Both the position numbers and the translations under genes were made by a program. A stretch of DNA of 64,000 nt from Nocardia terpenica (GTDB taxonomy: Bacteria > Actinomycetota > Actinomycetes > Mycobacteriales > Mycobacteriaceae): contig NZ_JABMCZ010000001.1 of the NCBI RefSeq assembly GCF_013186535.1, forward strand, positions 1,922,001-1,986,000, read 5' to 3'. Positions 7,217 to 17,401 of the stretch are shown in pieces (within the stretch, counting starts at the first letter, position 1; every line of letters starts with the position of its first letter). The notes under the pieces were generated by a model. It had not been told where the DNA came from. It saw only the letters and a program-made list of their open reading frames with translations, and did not search any database.

Positions 7217-8785
7217 ATGCAGGGCGACGCATCCGACCGTTCGAGTACCTCCGACACCACGACCACCAGGGAACAGTTCCGCGCGCTCGCGGCCGAGCAT
7301 CGGGTCGTGCCGGTGACGCGAAAGGTGTTGGCGGACTCGGAGACTCCGCTGTCGACCTACCGCAAGCTGGCCGCGGGCCGGGCGGGCACGTTCCTGCTGG
7401 AGTCGGCGGAGAACGGGCGGTCGTGGTCGCGCTGGTCGTTCATCGGCGCGGGCAGTCCCACCGCGCTGACCGTAGTCGACGGGCACGCGACCTGGCTGGG
7501 CGCCACGCCCGCCGACGCGCCCTCCGGCGGCGACCCGCTGGACGCGCTGCACGACACCCTGGAGCTGCTGCGCTCCGAGCGCCTGCCCGGCCTGCCGCCG
7601 CTGACCGGCGGCCTGGTCGGCTATCTCGGCTACGACATCGTGCGCCGGATGGAACGGCTGCCGGAGCTCGCGGTCGACGACCTGCAGGTGCCGGAGATGG
7701 TGATGATGCTGGCCACCGACCTGGCCGCCTTCGACCATCACGAGGGCGCGATCACCCTGATCGCCAACGCGGTCAACTGGAACGGCACCGACGAGCGGGT
7801 GGACGCGGCCTACGACGACGCCGTCGCCCGCCTGGACACGATGACCGCCGCCCTGGGCGCCCCGGCAGAGTCCACGGTGTCGGTGTTCGACCGCCCCGAG
7901 CCCGACTACCGCCGTCGCCGCACCGCCGCCGAATTCGGCGCGGGCGTGACCCGGCTGGTCAAGGAGATCGAGGCGGGCGAGGCGTTCCAGGTGGTGCTGT
8001 CGCAGCGGTTCGAGATGGACTACGACGGCAGCCCGCTCGAGGTGTATCGCATGCTGCGCGCGTCGAATCCGAGCCCGTACATGTATCTGATGCACATCCC
8101 GGACGGTTCCGGCGGCACCGCGTTCTCCATCGTCGGCTCCAGCCCGGAGTCGCTGGTGACGGTGAAGGACGGGGTCGCCACCACGCATCCGATCGCGGGC
8201 ACCCGCTGGCGCGGCGCCACCGTCGAGGACGACCTGCTGCTGGAGAAGGACCTGCTGGCCGACGCCAAGGAGAACGCCGAACACCTGATGCTCGTCGACC
8301 TGGGCCGCAACGATCTGGGCCGGGTCTGCCGCCCCGGGACCGTGCGGGTCACCGACTACCGGCACGTCGAGCGCTACAGCCACGTCATGCACCTGGTGTC
8401 CACGGTGTCCGGGCAGCTGGCGCCCGGCCGCATCGCGCTCGACGCGGTGCGCGCCTGCTTCCCGGCCGGAACCCTGTCCGGCGCGCCGAAGGTGCGGGCC
8501 ATGGAGCTGATCGAGGAGCTCGAACCCACCCGCCGCGGCGTCTACGCCGGGGTGGTCGGGTATCTGGACTTCGCGGGCGATGCCGATACCGCCATCGCCA
8601 TCCGCACCGCCCTGCTCAAGAACGGCACCGCGTACGTGCAGGCGGGCGGCGGCATCGTCGCCGACTCGCAGCCCGAGTACGAGGACAACGAGTCCCGCAA
8701 CAAGGCGATGGCGGTGCTCAAGGCCATCGCCGCCGCGCAGACCGTGCGCGCCTTCACCCCCGGACCCGACGGCGGCACCCGATGA
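7217..8785 (+). CDS. trpE: Anthranilate synthase component I
   Basis: A 522-aa chorismate-using enzyme that makes anthranilate with the glutaminase TrpG (not in this window). The LLESAEN segment near residue 61 corresponds to the tryptophan feedback site. Catalytic motifs HPIAGTRWRG, DLGRNDLGRVC, GTLSGAPKVRAMELI and YAGVVGYL are present. The ATG at 7217 gives the length usual for the mycobacterial enzyme. It starts the trp cluster, divergent from a small unknown gene, and overlaps the next gene by 4 bp. I see no Trp-rich leader peptide upstream. Confidence 0.95.
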   Translation: MQGDASDRSSTSDTTTTREQFRALAAEHRVVPVTRKVLADSETPLSTYRKLAAGRAGTFLLESAENGRSWSRWSFIGAGSPTALTVVDGHATWLGATPADAPSGGDPLDALHDTLELLRSERLPGLPPLTGGLVGYLGYDIVRRMERLPELAVDDLQVPEMVMMLATDLAAFDHHEGAITLIANAVNWNGTDERVDAAYDDAVARLDTMTAALGAPAESTVSVFDRPEPDYRRRRTAAEFGAGVTRLVKEIEAGEAFQVVLSQRFEMDYDGSPLEVYRMLRASNPSPYMYLMHIPDGSGGTAFSIVGSSPESLVTVKDGVATTHPIAGTRWRGATVEDDLLLEKDLLADAKENAEHLMLVDLGRNDLGRVCRPGTVRVTDYRHVERYSHVMHLVSTVSGQLAPGRIALDAVRACFPAGTLSGAPKVRAMELIEELEPTRRGVYAGVVGYLDFAGDADTAIAIRTALLKNGTAYVQAGGGIVADSQPEYEDNESRNKAMAVLKAIAAAQTVRAFTPGPDGGTR

Positions 8786-9519
8786 GTGCGGCGGAATCCG
8801 ATTCGGCCCCACCGAATTCGCCCGACGACCCCGCGCCCGCCACCACCCGGCGGAACCCGATCGGCCCGGTGCTGCTGCTGGCCCTGGCCGCCGCCGCGCT
8901 CTGGGGCTCCTCGCGGCTGACCTGGGTCACGCTGCGGTCCTCCGACGGGCTCACCGAGCAGCGCACCCGCCACCTCGACGGCGGCACCTGGTTCGGGGCG
9001 CTCACGCCGCTGGCGCTGGTGCTGCTGGCCGCCATCGCGGCCGTGTTCGCCACCCGGGGCTGGCTGCGCCGGGTGATCGGCGCGGTGGTGGCGGTGGTGG
9101 CCGCGGCCGCCGCCGTCCCGGGCCTCGCGCTGCTGACCCACCACGGCGATCTCGCCGCGCGCGCCGCCAAGCTGGCCGAGCTGCCCGCCCGCGCGCAGGT
9201 GGACCAGGCGAGCTCCGCGCCGCTGCCCGCGCTGCTGAGCCTGCTCGGCGCGGTGGCGGCGTTCGCGGCCGGGGTGCTGCTGGCTCGGATGCCGGAGTCC
9301 ACCGCCCGACTGTCGGGCAAGTACGACAATCCGGTGTTCCGCCGCCGCGCCGCCGCCGAACAGGTGCAGCAGCACGCGCGGCAGACCGGGGACGCGCCGA
9401 AAGACGGGACGGCGCAGCCGGATTCGGCCGCGAACGGGCCGTTGTCCGAGCGTGTGCTGTGGGACGCCCTCGACGCCGGGGCCGACCCCACCGAGGACGA
9501 GCCGCGGCGTGATCGATGA
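8782..9519 (+). CDS. Trp biosynthesis-associated membrane protein
   Basis: A 245-aa protein with four hydrophobic segments: about 27-44, 72-90, 96-117 and 150-168. The SSRLTWVT segment directly follows the first helix, and the C-terminus is polar and charged. Size, topology and position between trpE and trpC match the TIGR02234-type Trp region conserved membrane protein (Rv1610 in M. tuberculosis). Its function is not established. The ATG overlaps the trpE stop by 4 bp, so it is co-translated with trpE. A 145-bp leader precedes trpC. Confidence 0.85.
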   Translation: MSAAESDSAPPNSPDDPAPATTRRNPIGPVLLLALAAAALWGSSRLTWVTLRSSDGLTEQRTRHLDGGTWFGALTPLALVLLAAIAAVFATRGWLRRVIGAVVAVVAAAAAVPGLALLTHHGDLAARAAKLAELPARAQVDQASSAPLPALLSLLGAVAAFAAGVLLARMPESTARLSGKYDNPVFRRRAAAEQVQQHARQTGDAPKDGTAQPDSAANGPLSERVLWDALDAGADPTEDEPRRDR

Positions 9520-9598
9520 CCCCACCACCGCGTTGTGCGACGCAGAACACCCCGCCGACAACGCGGTGAACACCGCCAATTACTCTTCTAACAGCATC

Positions 9599-9646
9599 GG
9601 TGAGACAGCGCCTGGGGGGACTCTCAGGCAGCAAGTCCGTCTCCCC
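9599..9646 (+). promoter_or_regulatory. Candidate structured leader (pseudoknot) of trpC
   Basis: Three mutually compatible perfect 5-bp helices lie directly before the trpC ribosome site. P1 is GAGAC 9602-9606 with GTCTC 9639-9643. P2 is GCCTG 9610-9614 with CAGGC 9625-9629. A loop-to-downstream helix pairs GGACT 9618-9622 with AGTCC 9634-9638. The loops (3, 2 and 4 nt) are compatible with an H-type pseudoknot. G9599-G9600 can extend P1 against C9645-C9646 past one mismatch. The AAAGGA ribosome site at 9649-9654 is 3 nt beyond, so folding could affect trpC translation. This is a fold prediction by eye; conservation has not been examined. Confidence 0.45.
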
Positions 9647-9664
9647 AGAAAGGATTCGAGCCAG

Positions 9665-10485
9665 ATGACGGTACTCGACTCGATTCTCGACGGGGTCCGT
9701 GCGGATGTCGCCGCTCGGGAAGCCCTCCTGGATTTCCAGGCTGTCAAGAAGGCCGCCGCCGCGGCGCCTTCGCCGCGGGACGCATACGCCGCACTGCATG
9801 CGGACGGCATCGGAGTCATTGCCGAGGTCAAGCGGGCCAGCCCGTCCAAGGGTGCCCTGGCCGACATTCCGGACCCCGCCAAGCTGGCCCACGCCTACGA
9901 GGACGGCGGCGCGCGCGTGATCAGCGTGCTCACCGAGGGCCGCCGCTTCCACGGCTCGCTGGCCGACCTGGACGCCGTCCGCGCGGTCGTCGACGTGCCG
10001 ATCCTGCGCAAGGACTTCGTCGTCGGGCCGTACCAGATCCACGAGGCGCGCGCGCACGGCGCGGACATGATCCTGCTGATCGTGGCCGCCCTCGAGCAGG
10101 ACGTGCTGTCCTCGCTGATCGACCGCACCGAATCGCTGGGCATGACGGCCCTGGTCGAGGTGCACACCGAGGAGGAGGCCGACCGCGCCCTCGAGGCGGG
10201 CGCCTCGGTCATGGGCGTGAACGCCCGCAACCTGAAGACCCTCGAGGTGGACACCGACGTGTTCGCCCGCATCGCCCCCGGCCTGCCCACCGAGGTCATC
10301 CGGGTGGCCGAATCCGGGATCAGCGGCACCGCCGATCTGCTGGCCTACGCCGGCGCCGGGGCGGACGCCGTGCTCGTCGGCGAGAGCCTGGTGACCAGCG
10401 GCGACCCGCGCGCGGCGGTCTCCGAACTGGTCACCGCCGGTACCCACCCGTCCTGCCCGCGACCGCTGCGCAGGGGAGCCAGTCG

Positions 10486-10489
<4 letters not shown>
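9665..10489 (+). CDS. trpC: Indole-3-glycerol phosphate synthase
   Basis: A 274-aa (beta-alpha)8 enzyme converting CdRP to indole-3-glycerol phosphate. Visible signature segments are IAEVKRASPSKG, ILRKDFVV, HGADMILLI, VEVHTEEE, GVNARNLKT and VAESGIS. The ATG at 9665 is preceded by AAAGGA about 10 nt upstream. The longer frame to 9452 reads through the preceding gene out of frame. The leader at 9599-9646 can form a pseudoknot. The stop overlaps the trpB ATG by 4 bp. Confidence 0.95.
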
Positions 10490-11747
<1,258 letters not shown>

Positions 11748-11751
<4 letters not shown>

Positions 11752-12539
11752 GCCGCCTGGAAGCCACGTTCGCCGCCACGCGGGCGGCGGGCCGGGCCGC
11801 GCTCGTCGGATACCTCCCGGCCGGATATCCCGACCTGGCCGGGTCCATCGACGTCTGCACGGCGATGGTCGAATCCGGCTGCGACATCATCGAAGTCGGC
11901 GTCGCCTACTCCGATCCGGTGATGGACGGCCCGACCATCCAGGCCGCCGCCGAGCAGGCGCTGCGCGGCGGGGTGCGGGTGCGCGACGTGTTCTCGGTGG
12001 TCGAGGCGATCTCGCGGGCCGGTGGCCACGCCGTGGTGATGGCCTACTGGAATCCGGTGCTGCAGTACGGCGTCGACCGTTTCGCCCGCGATCTGGCGGG
12101 CGCGGGCGGGCTCGGGCTGATCACCCCGAACCTCATCCCGGAGGAGGCCGACGACTGGTTCGCCGCCTCCGAGGCGCACGATCTGGACCGCATCTTCCTG
12201 GTCGCGCCGTCCTCGACCGAGGAGCGGCTGGCCAAGACCATCCAGGCGAGCCGGGGCTTCGTCTACGCGGCGTCCACGATGGGCGTGACCGGCGCCCGCG
12301 ACGCGGTCTCCTCGGCGGCCCCCGAGCTGTGCGCCCGCATCCGCGCGCACTCCGACATCCCGATCGGCGTCGGTCTCGGGGTGCGCAGCGGCGCGCAGGC
12401 GGCCGAAATCGCCTCCTACGCCGATGGAGTCATCGTCGGCTCGGCCCTGGTGACCGCGGCGGGTGAGGGCCTGGACCGGGTTCGGACGCTGACCGCCGAG
12501 CTCGCCGAGGGCGTGCGCTCGGCGTCGGTGCCCTCCTGA
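11748..12539 (+). CDS. trpA: Tryptophan synthase alpha chain
   Basis: A 263-aa (beta-alpha)8 subunit that cleaves indole-3-glycerol phosphate and channels indole to TrpB. The catalytic residues Glu49 and Asp60 fall at the classical positions in DIIEVGVAYSDPVMDGPTIQ. Glycine-rich phosphate loops (MGVTGAR, GLGVRSGAQA) are visible. It overlaps trpB by 4 bp. It is the last gene of the trp unit; lgt has its own promoter 20-30 bp later. Confidence 0.96.
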
Positions 12540-12566
12540 CGACGCGCTTCCGTTACGGTGGGGCCC

Positions 12567-13736
12567 GTGACTTTTCCAGCCCTGGCAGAGAGTGTTGTTG
12601 CGCACGGTGCGTCGCCAGCGGCGGTGCTGGCCTATATACCCAGCCCGCCGCGCGGCGTATGGTACGTGGGCCCGTTTCCGCTGCGGGCCTACGCGCTGTG
12701 CATCATCGCCGGCATCATCATCGCGATCTGGTGGGGGGAGCGGCGCTGGCGTGAGCGCGGCGGACAGCCCGGCGCGGTCTTGGACGTCGCCATGTTCGCG
12801 GTGCCGTTCGGTCTGGTCGGCGGGCGTCTCTATCACGTCGCCACCGACTGGCAGAAGTACTTCGGCGACGGCGGTCATCCGCTCAACGCGCTGAAGGTGT
12901 GGGAGGGTGGCCTCGGCATCTGGGGCGCGGTGCTGCTGGGCGGCATCGGCGCCTGGATCGGCTGCCGGGTCTATCGAATCCCGTTGCCCGCCTTCGGCGA
13001 TGCCATCGCCCCGCCGATCCTGCTGGCGCAGGCGATCGGCCGCCTGGGCAACTACTTCAACCAGGAGCTGTACGGCCGCCGCACGGACGTGCCGTGGGGG
13101 CTGCAGATCTACCTGCGCTTCGACTCGCACGGCCAGCTCGACATGATGAACGGCACCTCCACCGGCGTGGTGGACAAGATCGTGCAGCCGACGTTCCTCT
13201 ACGAGCTGATCTGGAACGTGCTCGGGGTGCTGGCGCTGGTGTGGCTGGACAAGCGGTACCGCATCGGCCACGGCCGGTTGTTCGCGCTGTACGTGGCGAT
13301 CTACACCTTCGGCCGCTTCTGGGTGGAGCTGCTGCGCGACGACGAGGCCACCCACATCTTCGGCATCCGCATCAACTCCTACACCTCGACGCTGGTGTTC
13401 CTGTGTGCCATCGCGTATTTCCTGCTCGCCACCAAGGGGCGGGAGACGGCCGAACAGCTCCAGCCGGGCGGTGTACGCCCCTGGCCGTGGCAGCTGGCCG
13501 CACTGCGCAAGGCCGGGGCGCCCTCGGAAAGCGCTGCGGCGCAGGCCGATACCGGGGCCGACGGTTCGGATGCGACGTCGGGGACCGGGGCGGCCGACAC
13601 CGCGGTGTCGGGCGCCGATCGGGCCGGGACGGCAGAATCGGCCTCCGGCAACGATTCCGCCGCGACCGGCGATACCGAGGAAGATTCCGCCGCGGCCATC
13701 GAGTCGACGAAACCGGCGGACTCGGGCAAGAATTGA
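12567..13736 (+). CDS. lgt: Prolipoprotein diacylglyceryl transferase
   Basis: A 389-aa integral membrane enzyme that adds diacylglycerol to the lipobox cysteine of lipoproteins; this window encodes several likely substrates (at 14456, 21573 and 37076). The Lgt signature AQAIGRLGNYFNQELYGR, an RAYALC segment and the RPTFLYE-like QPTFLYEL segment are visible, with about seven hydrophobic segments. The C-terminal 100 residues are an Ala/Asp/Ser/Thr-rich disordered tail typical of actinobacterial Lgt. The GTG at 12567 is chosen because TACGGT at 12554-12559 lies 7 nt upstream (leaderless); a GTG at 12558 is an alternative. Confidence 0.93.
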   Translation: MTFPALAESVVAHGASPAAVLAYIPSPPRGVWYVGPFPLRAYALCIIAGIIIAIWWGERRWRERGGQPGAVLDVAMFAVPFGLVGGRLYHVATDWQKYFGDGGHPLNALKVWEGGLGIWGAVLLGGIGAWIGCRVYRIPLPAFGDAIAPPILLAQAIGRLGNYFNQELYGRRTDVPWGLQIYLRFDSHGQLDMMNGTSTGVVDKIVQPTFLYELIWNVLGVLALVWLDKRYRIGHGRLFALYVAIYTFGRFWVELLRDDEATHIFGIRINSYTSTLVFLCAIAYFLLATKGRETAEQLQPGGVRPWPWQLAALRKAGAPSESAAAQADTGADGSDATSGTGAADTAVSGADRAGTAESASGNDSAATGDTEEDSAAAIESTKPADSGKN

Positions 13737-13819
13737 CGTCCGACGCGCCGCGCTCCGGCGCGGCGCACCGGGGGGCCGGGCCGGACGGACGGACCCGCAC
13801 GACCTAGGAGGACCGCACA

Positions 13820-14266
13820 GTGACCGACCCGTACCAGCAGCACCCCATGGACGGGCCGCAGTACGGCGCGCCCGGCACCGGCCCGGGCCAGCCGCACGAC
13901 GCCTACGCCCAGCCCGCCGATCCCTATGGGCAGCAACAGTTCCCGCCGCCGCCGTACGGTCAGCCCTACGGCTATCCGCCCGCACCGTACGGCCCGCCCG
14001 GTATGGACCCACAGGCGCCCTACGGCCGCAATGTGTACGGCGAACCGTATTCGGACAAGTCGAAGCTGGCGGCCGGGCTGCTGCAGATCTTCCTCGGCTT
14101 CTTCGGCGTCGGCCGCTTCTACCTCGGCTACACCGGCCTCGGCGTGGCGCAGCTGGTGGTCAGCATCCTCACCTGCGGCGTCGGCCACATCTGGGGCCTG
14201 ATCGACGGCATCATGATCCTCGCCGGAAAGGTGCGCGACCCGGACGGGCGCCCGCTGCAGGACTGA
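13820..14266 (+). CDS. TM2-domain membrane protein
   Basis: A 148-aa protein. Residues 1-75 are Pro/Tyr/Gly/Gln-rich and probably disordered (PYGQ- and PYG-type repeats). The C-terminal half is a TM2 domain: KSKLAAGLLQIFLGFFGVGRFYLG followed by a second hydrophobic helix and the GLIDGIMIL segment. The exact molecular role of TM2 proteins in actinobacteria is not known. A full AGGAGG ribosome site precedes the GTG start. It follows lgt as Rv1615-like genes do in mycobacteria, but orthology is not proven. Confidence 0.85.
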   Translation: MTDPYQQHPMDGPQYGAPGTGPGQPHDAYAQPADPYGQQQFPPPPYGQPYGYPPAPYGPPGMDPQAPYGRNVYGEPYSDKSKLAAGLLQIFLGFFGVGRFYLGYTGLGVAQLVVSILTCGVGHIWGLIDGIMILAGKVRDPDGRPLQD

Positions 14267-14330
14267 TCCCGGCCAAGAGCATGCCGGGATGACGAGTGGT
14301 GACAGCGTGCCGGGATGACGAGTGGTGACC
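14266..14330. repeat. Dispersed palindrome with one added tandem half-unit, copy 2
   Basis: Arms ATCCCGGC 14266-14273 and GCCGGGAT 14283-14290 enclose a 9-nt loop in inverse orientation to copy 1. The right arm plus the following GACGAGTGGTGACA is then repeated: a second GCCGGGAT lies at 14309-14316, giving two 26-bp units. The palindrome overlaps the last base of the TM2 gene stop codon. Confidence 0.8.
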
Positions 14331-14455
14331 GATTTGTCCGGTATAAAATTCGGCCTGAGCGTTACCCTCGGTCCTGTTCCTCGCGTGTCGTAGGCTGTGG
14401 CGGTTCTGTGTGTCGTGTGCGGGATCGGCCCGCACATTGCGGGAGAGGTATTTCA

Positions 14456-15211
14456 TTGCGCCGCCAGCTGTTCGCCGCCGTGCTCGCCATCGCCGCCGCC
14501 ACCGGCCTCGTGACCGGATGCGGCAGCAAGGACCCGAATGTGTTGCGGGTCGGGACCGAGGGTACCTACGCGCCGTTCAGTTTCCAGGGCTCCGACGGCA
14601 AGCTCACCGGATACGACATCGAGGTGATGCAGGCCGTCGCCGGTAAGCTCGGCAAGAAGGTCGAATTCGTGCAGACCCCGTGGGACTCGATCTTCGCGGG
14701 CCTGGAGTCCAAGCGCTTCGACCTGGTCGCCAACCAGGTGACGGTCAATCCCGACCGGCAGCAGAAGTACGCGCTCTCCCAGCCCTACACCACCTCCGAC
14801 GGCGTCATCGTCACCCGCACCGACAACGGCACCATCGCCACGCTCGCCGACCTGAACGGCAAGACCTGCGCCCAGTCCTCCACCAGCAACTGGAGCAAGG
14901 TGGCTTCCGGCGCGGGCTGCAAGGTCGAGGCCGTCGAGGGCTTCGTGCAGGCCATCCAGTTGCTCAAGAACGGCCGCGTCGACGCCGCCGTCAACGACAC
15001 CCTGGCCGTCGGCGAGTACAGCAAGAAGACCGGCGACCTGACGGTGAAGGTGGCCGGGAAGACCGGCCAGACCAGCACCCAGGCATTCGCCGCGCGCAAG
15101 GACTCCGGCAAGCTGGTCGACGACGTCAACGGCGCGCTGGACGCGCTGCGGGCCGACGGCACGCTCGCCAGAATCTCGGACAAGTACTTCGGCACCGACG
15201 TCAGCAAGTAG
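14456..15211 (+). CDS. Amino-acid ABC transporter substrate-binding lipoprotein
   Basis: A 251-aa periplasmic-binding-protein family 3 lipoprotein for polar or basic amino acids. A short signal is followed by lipobox VTG-Cys22; VGTEGTYAPFSF and GYDIEVMQAVA are typical of the family. The TTG at 14456 is preferred because GGGAGAGG lies 6 nt upstream and the protein then starts with RRQ and a hydrophobic core. The upstream extension to 14315 is not signal-like. A TAGGCT box at 14391-14396 is a candidate -10. It is followed by a matching permease but no ATPase gene. Confidence 0.9.
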   Translation: MRRQLFAAVLAIAAATGLVTGCGSKDPNVLRVGTEGTYAPFSFQGSDGKLTGYDIEVMQAVAGKLGKKVEFVQTPWDSIFAGLESKRFDLVANQVTVNPDRQQKYALSQPYTTSDGVIVTRTDNGTIATLADLNGKTCAQSSTSNWSKVASGAGCKVEAVEGFVQAIQLLKNGRVDAAVNDTLAVGEYSKKTGDLTVKVAGKTGQTSTQAFAARKDSGKLVDDVNGALDALRADGTLARISDKYFGTDVSK

Positions 15212-15229
15212 GCCGGGTACCGACCCCGC

Positions 15230-15898
15230 ATGGATTCCTCCACCTGGGCGCTGATCCGCCACAACCTCTGGCCGATGCTGGAGGCCACCGTCACCAAGAC
15301 GCTGCCGCTGACCGCGATCAGCTTCGGCATCGGCCTGGTGCTCGCGCTGTTCGTGGCGCTGGCCCGGATGTCGACGATGTGGCCGGTCGCCGCGGCGGCC
15401 CGCTTCTACATCTCGATCATTCGCGGCACGCCGCTGCTGGTGCAGCTGTTCATCGTGTTCTACGCGCTGCCACAGCTGAACATCGTGATCGATCCGTTCC
15501 CCGCGGCCGTGATCGCGTTCAGCCTCAACGTCGGCGGCTATGCCGCGGAGGTGGTGCGCGCGGCGATCCTGTCGGTCGCGCACGGCCAGTGGGAGGCCGC
15601 GCACGCGCTGGGCCTGTCGCACGTGCAGACGCTGCGCTCGATCATCCTGCCGCAGGCCGCGCGGATTGCCGTACCGCCGCTGTCGAATACGCTCATCTCG
15701 TTGGTGAAGGACACGTCGCTGGCGTCCACCATCCTGGTAACCGAATTGTTGCGAGTAGCCCAACTCGCGGCCGCGCCGACGTTCGACTTCTTCGCCCTCT
15801 ACGGCGTCGCAGCTATCTACTACTGGGTAATATGTTTGATACTCGGATTCGCACAGACCAGGTTGGAAACACGTCTGGCCAGGCATGTGGCCAGATGA
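15230..15898 (+). CDS. Amino-acid ABC transporter permease
   Basis: A 222-aa HisM/GlnP-type inner-membrane permease with about five hydrophobic segments. The EAA loop that docks the ATPase is visible (EAAHALGLSHVQTLRSIILP). The IRGTPLLVQLF segment is characteristic of the polar amino-acid class. It begins 18 bp after the binding-protein gene. No ATPase gene follows (pyk is next), so the pair must use an ATPase encoded elsewhere, possibly the GlnQ-like protein at 38914. Confidence 0.92.
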   Translation: MDSSTWALIRHNLWPMLEATVTKTLPLTAISFGIGLVLALFVALARMSTMWPVAAAARFYISIIRGTPLLVQLFIVFYALPQLNIVIDPFPAAVIAFSLNVGGYAAEVVRAAILSVAHGQWEAAHALGLSHVQTLRSIILPQAARIAVPPLSNTLISLVKDTSLASTILVTELLRVAQLAAAPTFDFFALYGVAAIYYWVICLILGFAQTRLETRLARHVAR

Positions 15899-15978
15899 GG
15901 CCGATTCCGGCTTTTCCGGCGGGTAGCGAAGGGTGTGCCCGTTCAGCGGTCCACCGGCGGCAGGACTAGGCTCGAGCC

Positions 15979-17400
15979 GTGATGCGACGGACAAAAATTG
16001 TGTGCACCCTCGGTCCGGCCACCGCCTCCGAGGATCGGATCCGCGAACTTGTCGAAAGCGGCATGGACGTGGCCCGGTTGAACTTCAGTCACGGCGAACA
16101 CGCCGATCACGCCGAGAATTACCGCAAGGTACGGCGGGCGGCGGACCAATTGAGCCGTGCGGTAGGCATTCTCGCCGACTTGCAGGGCCCCAAGATCCGG
16201 CTCGGCCGGTTCATCGAGGAAAAGACGATATGGGCGACGGGGGAGGAGGTGCGCATCACGGTCGACGACGTGGAGGGCACCCACGACCGCGTCTCCACCA
16301 CCTACAAGCAACTCGCCCAGGACGCCAAGGCCGGCGACCGGCTGCTCGTCGACGACGGCAAGGTCGGCCTGACCGTGATCCGCGTCGACGGCAACGACGT
16401 GGTCTGCCGCGTCACCGAGGGCGGCCCGGTCTCCAACAACAAGGGCGTCTCGCTGCCCGGCATGGACGTGTCGGTTCCGGCGCTGTCGGACAAGGACATC
16501 GCCGACCTGGAATTCGCGCTGCAGCTGGGCGTGGACTTCATCGCGCTGTCGTTCGTGCGCTCGCCCTCGGACGTCGAGCTGGTCCACGATGTGATGGATC
16601 GGGTCGGCCGCCGCGTGCCGGTCATCGCCAAGCTGGAGAAGCCCGAGGCCATCGACAATCTCGAGGCGATCGTGCTGGCCTTCGACGCGGTCATGGTCGC
16701 CCGCGGTGACCTCGGCGTCGAGCTGCCGCTCGAGCAGGTGCCGCTGGTGCAGAAGCGGGCCATCCAAATGGCCAGGGAGAACGCCAAACCAGTCATCGTG
16801 GCCACCCAGATGCTGGAGTCCATGATCGGCAACTCCCGCCCCACCCGCGCCGAGGCGTCCGACGTCGCCAACGCGGTGCTCGACGGCGCCGACGCCGTCA
16901 TGCTCTCGGGGGAGACCTCGGTGGGTCAGTACCCGATCGAGACGGTGCGCACCATGGCGCGCATCGTGCACGCGGTGGAGTCCGAATCCTCCACGCGGGT
17001 ACCGCCGTTGACGCACGTGCCGCGCACCAAGCGCGGCGTCATCTCCTATGCGGCCCGCGACATCGGCGAGCGGCTCAATGCCAAGGCGCTGGTGGCGTTC
17101 ACCCAGTCCGGCGACACCGTGCGCCGCCTGGCCCGGCTGCACACCCCGCTGCCGCTGCTGGCGTTCACCCCGCTGCCGGAGGTGCGCAGCCAGCTCGCGC
17201 TGACCTGGGGCGTGGAGACGTTCATCGTGCCGACGGTGCGGACCACCGACGAGATGATCGGTCAGGTCGACAAGGAACTGCTGTCGCTGAACCGGTACGC
17301 CAAGGGCGATCTCGTGGTGATCGTGGCGGGTTCCCCGCCGGGCACCATCGGTTCCACCAACCTCATTCACGTGCACCGCATCGGCGAGGAGGACCACTGA
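15979..17400 (+). CDS. pyk: Pyruvate kinase
   Basis: A 473-aa glycolytic enzyme converting PEP and ADP to pyruvate and ATP. Motifs: RRTKIVCTLGPA at the N-terminus, LNFSHG, the catalytic-lysine region AKLEKPEA, MVARGDLGVE and the ATQMLESM metal/substrate segment. The C-terminal allosteric domain is complete. TAGGCT at 15967-15972 lies exactly 6 nt before the GTG, so transcription is probably leaderless; an ATG follows immediately at 15982. Its stop is 1 bp before the tesB start. Confidence 0.96.
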   Translation: MMRRTKIVCTLGPATASEDRIRELVESGMDVARLNFSHGEHADHAENYRKVRRAADQLSRAVGILADLQGPKIRLGRFIEEKTIWATGEEVRITVDDVEGTHDRVSTTYKQLAQDAKAGDRLLVDDGKVGLTVIRVDGNDVVCRVTEGGPVSNNKGVSLPGMDVSVPALSDKDIADLEFALQLGVDFIALSFVRSPSDVELVHDVMDRVGRRVPVIAKLEKPEAIDNLEAIVLAFDAVMVARGDLGVELPLEQVPLVQKRAIQMARENAKPVIVATQMLESMIGNSRPTRAEASDVANAVLDGADAVMLSGETSVGQYPIETVRTMARIVHAVESESSTRVPPLTHVPRTKRGVISYAARDIGERLNAKALVAFTQSGDTVRRLARLHTPLPLLAFTPLPEVRSQLALTWGVETFIVPTVRTTDEMIGQVDKELLSLNRYAKGDLVVIVAGSPPGTIGSTNLIHVHRIGEEDH

Positions 17401-17401
17401 G

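Noticed and set aside
9602..9646. Glycine riboswitch in the trpC leader
   Set aside because: CTCTCAGGCA resembles its 3' half, but the GCCGAAGGGGCAA core and the second aptamer are missing, and no glycine gene follows.
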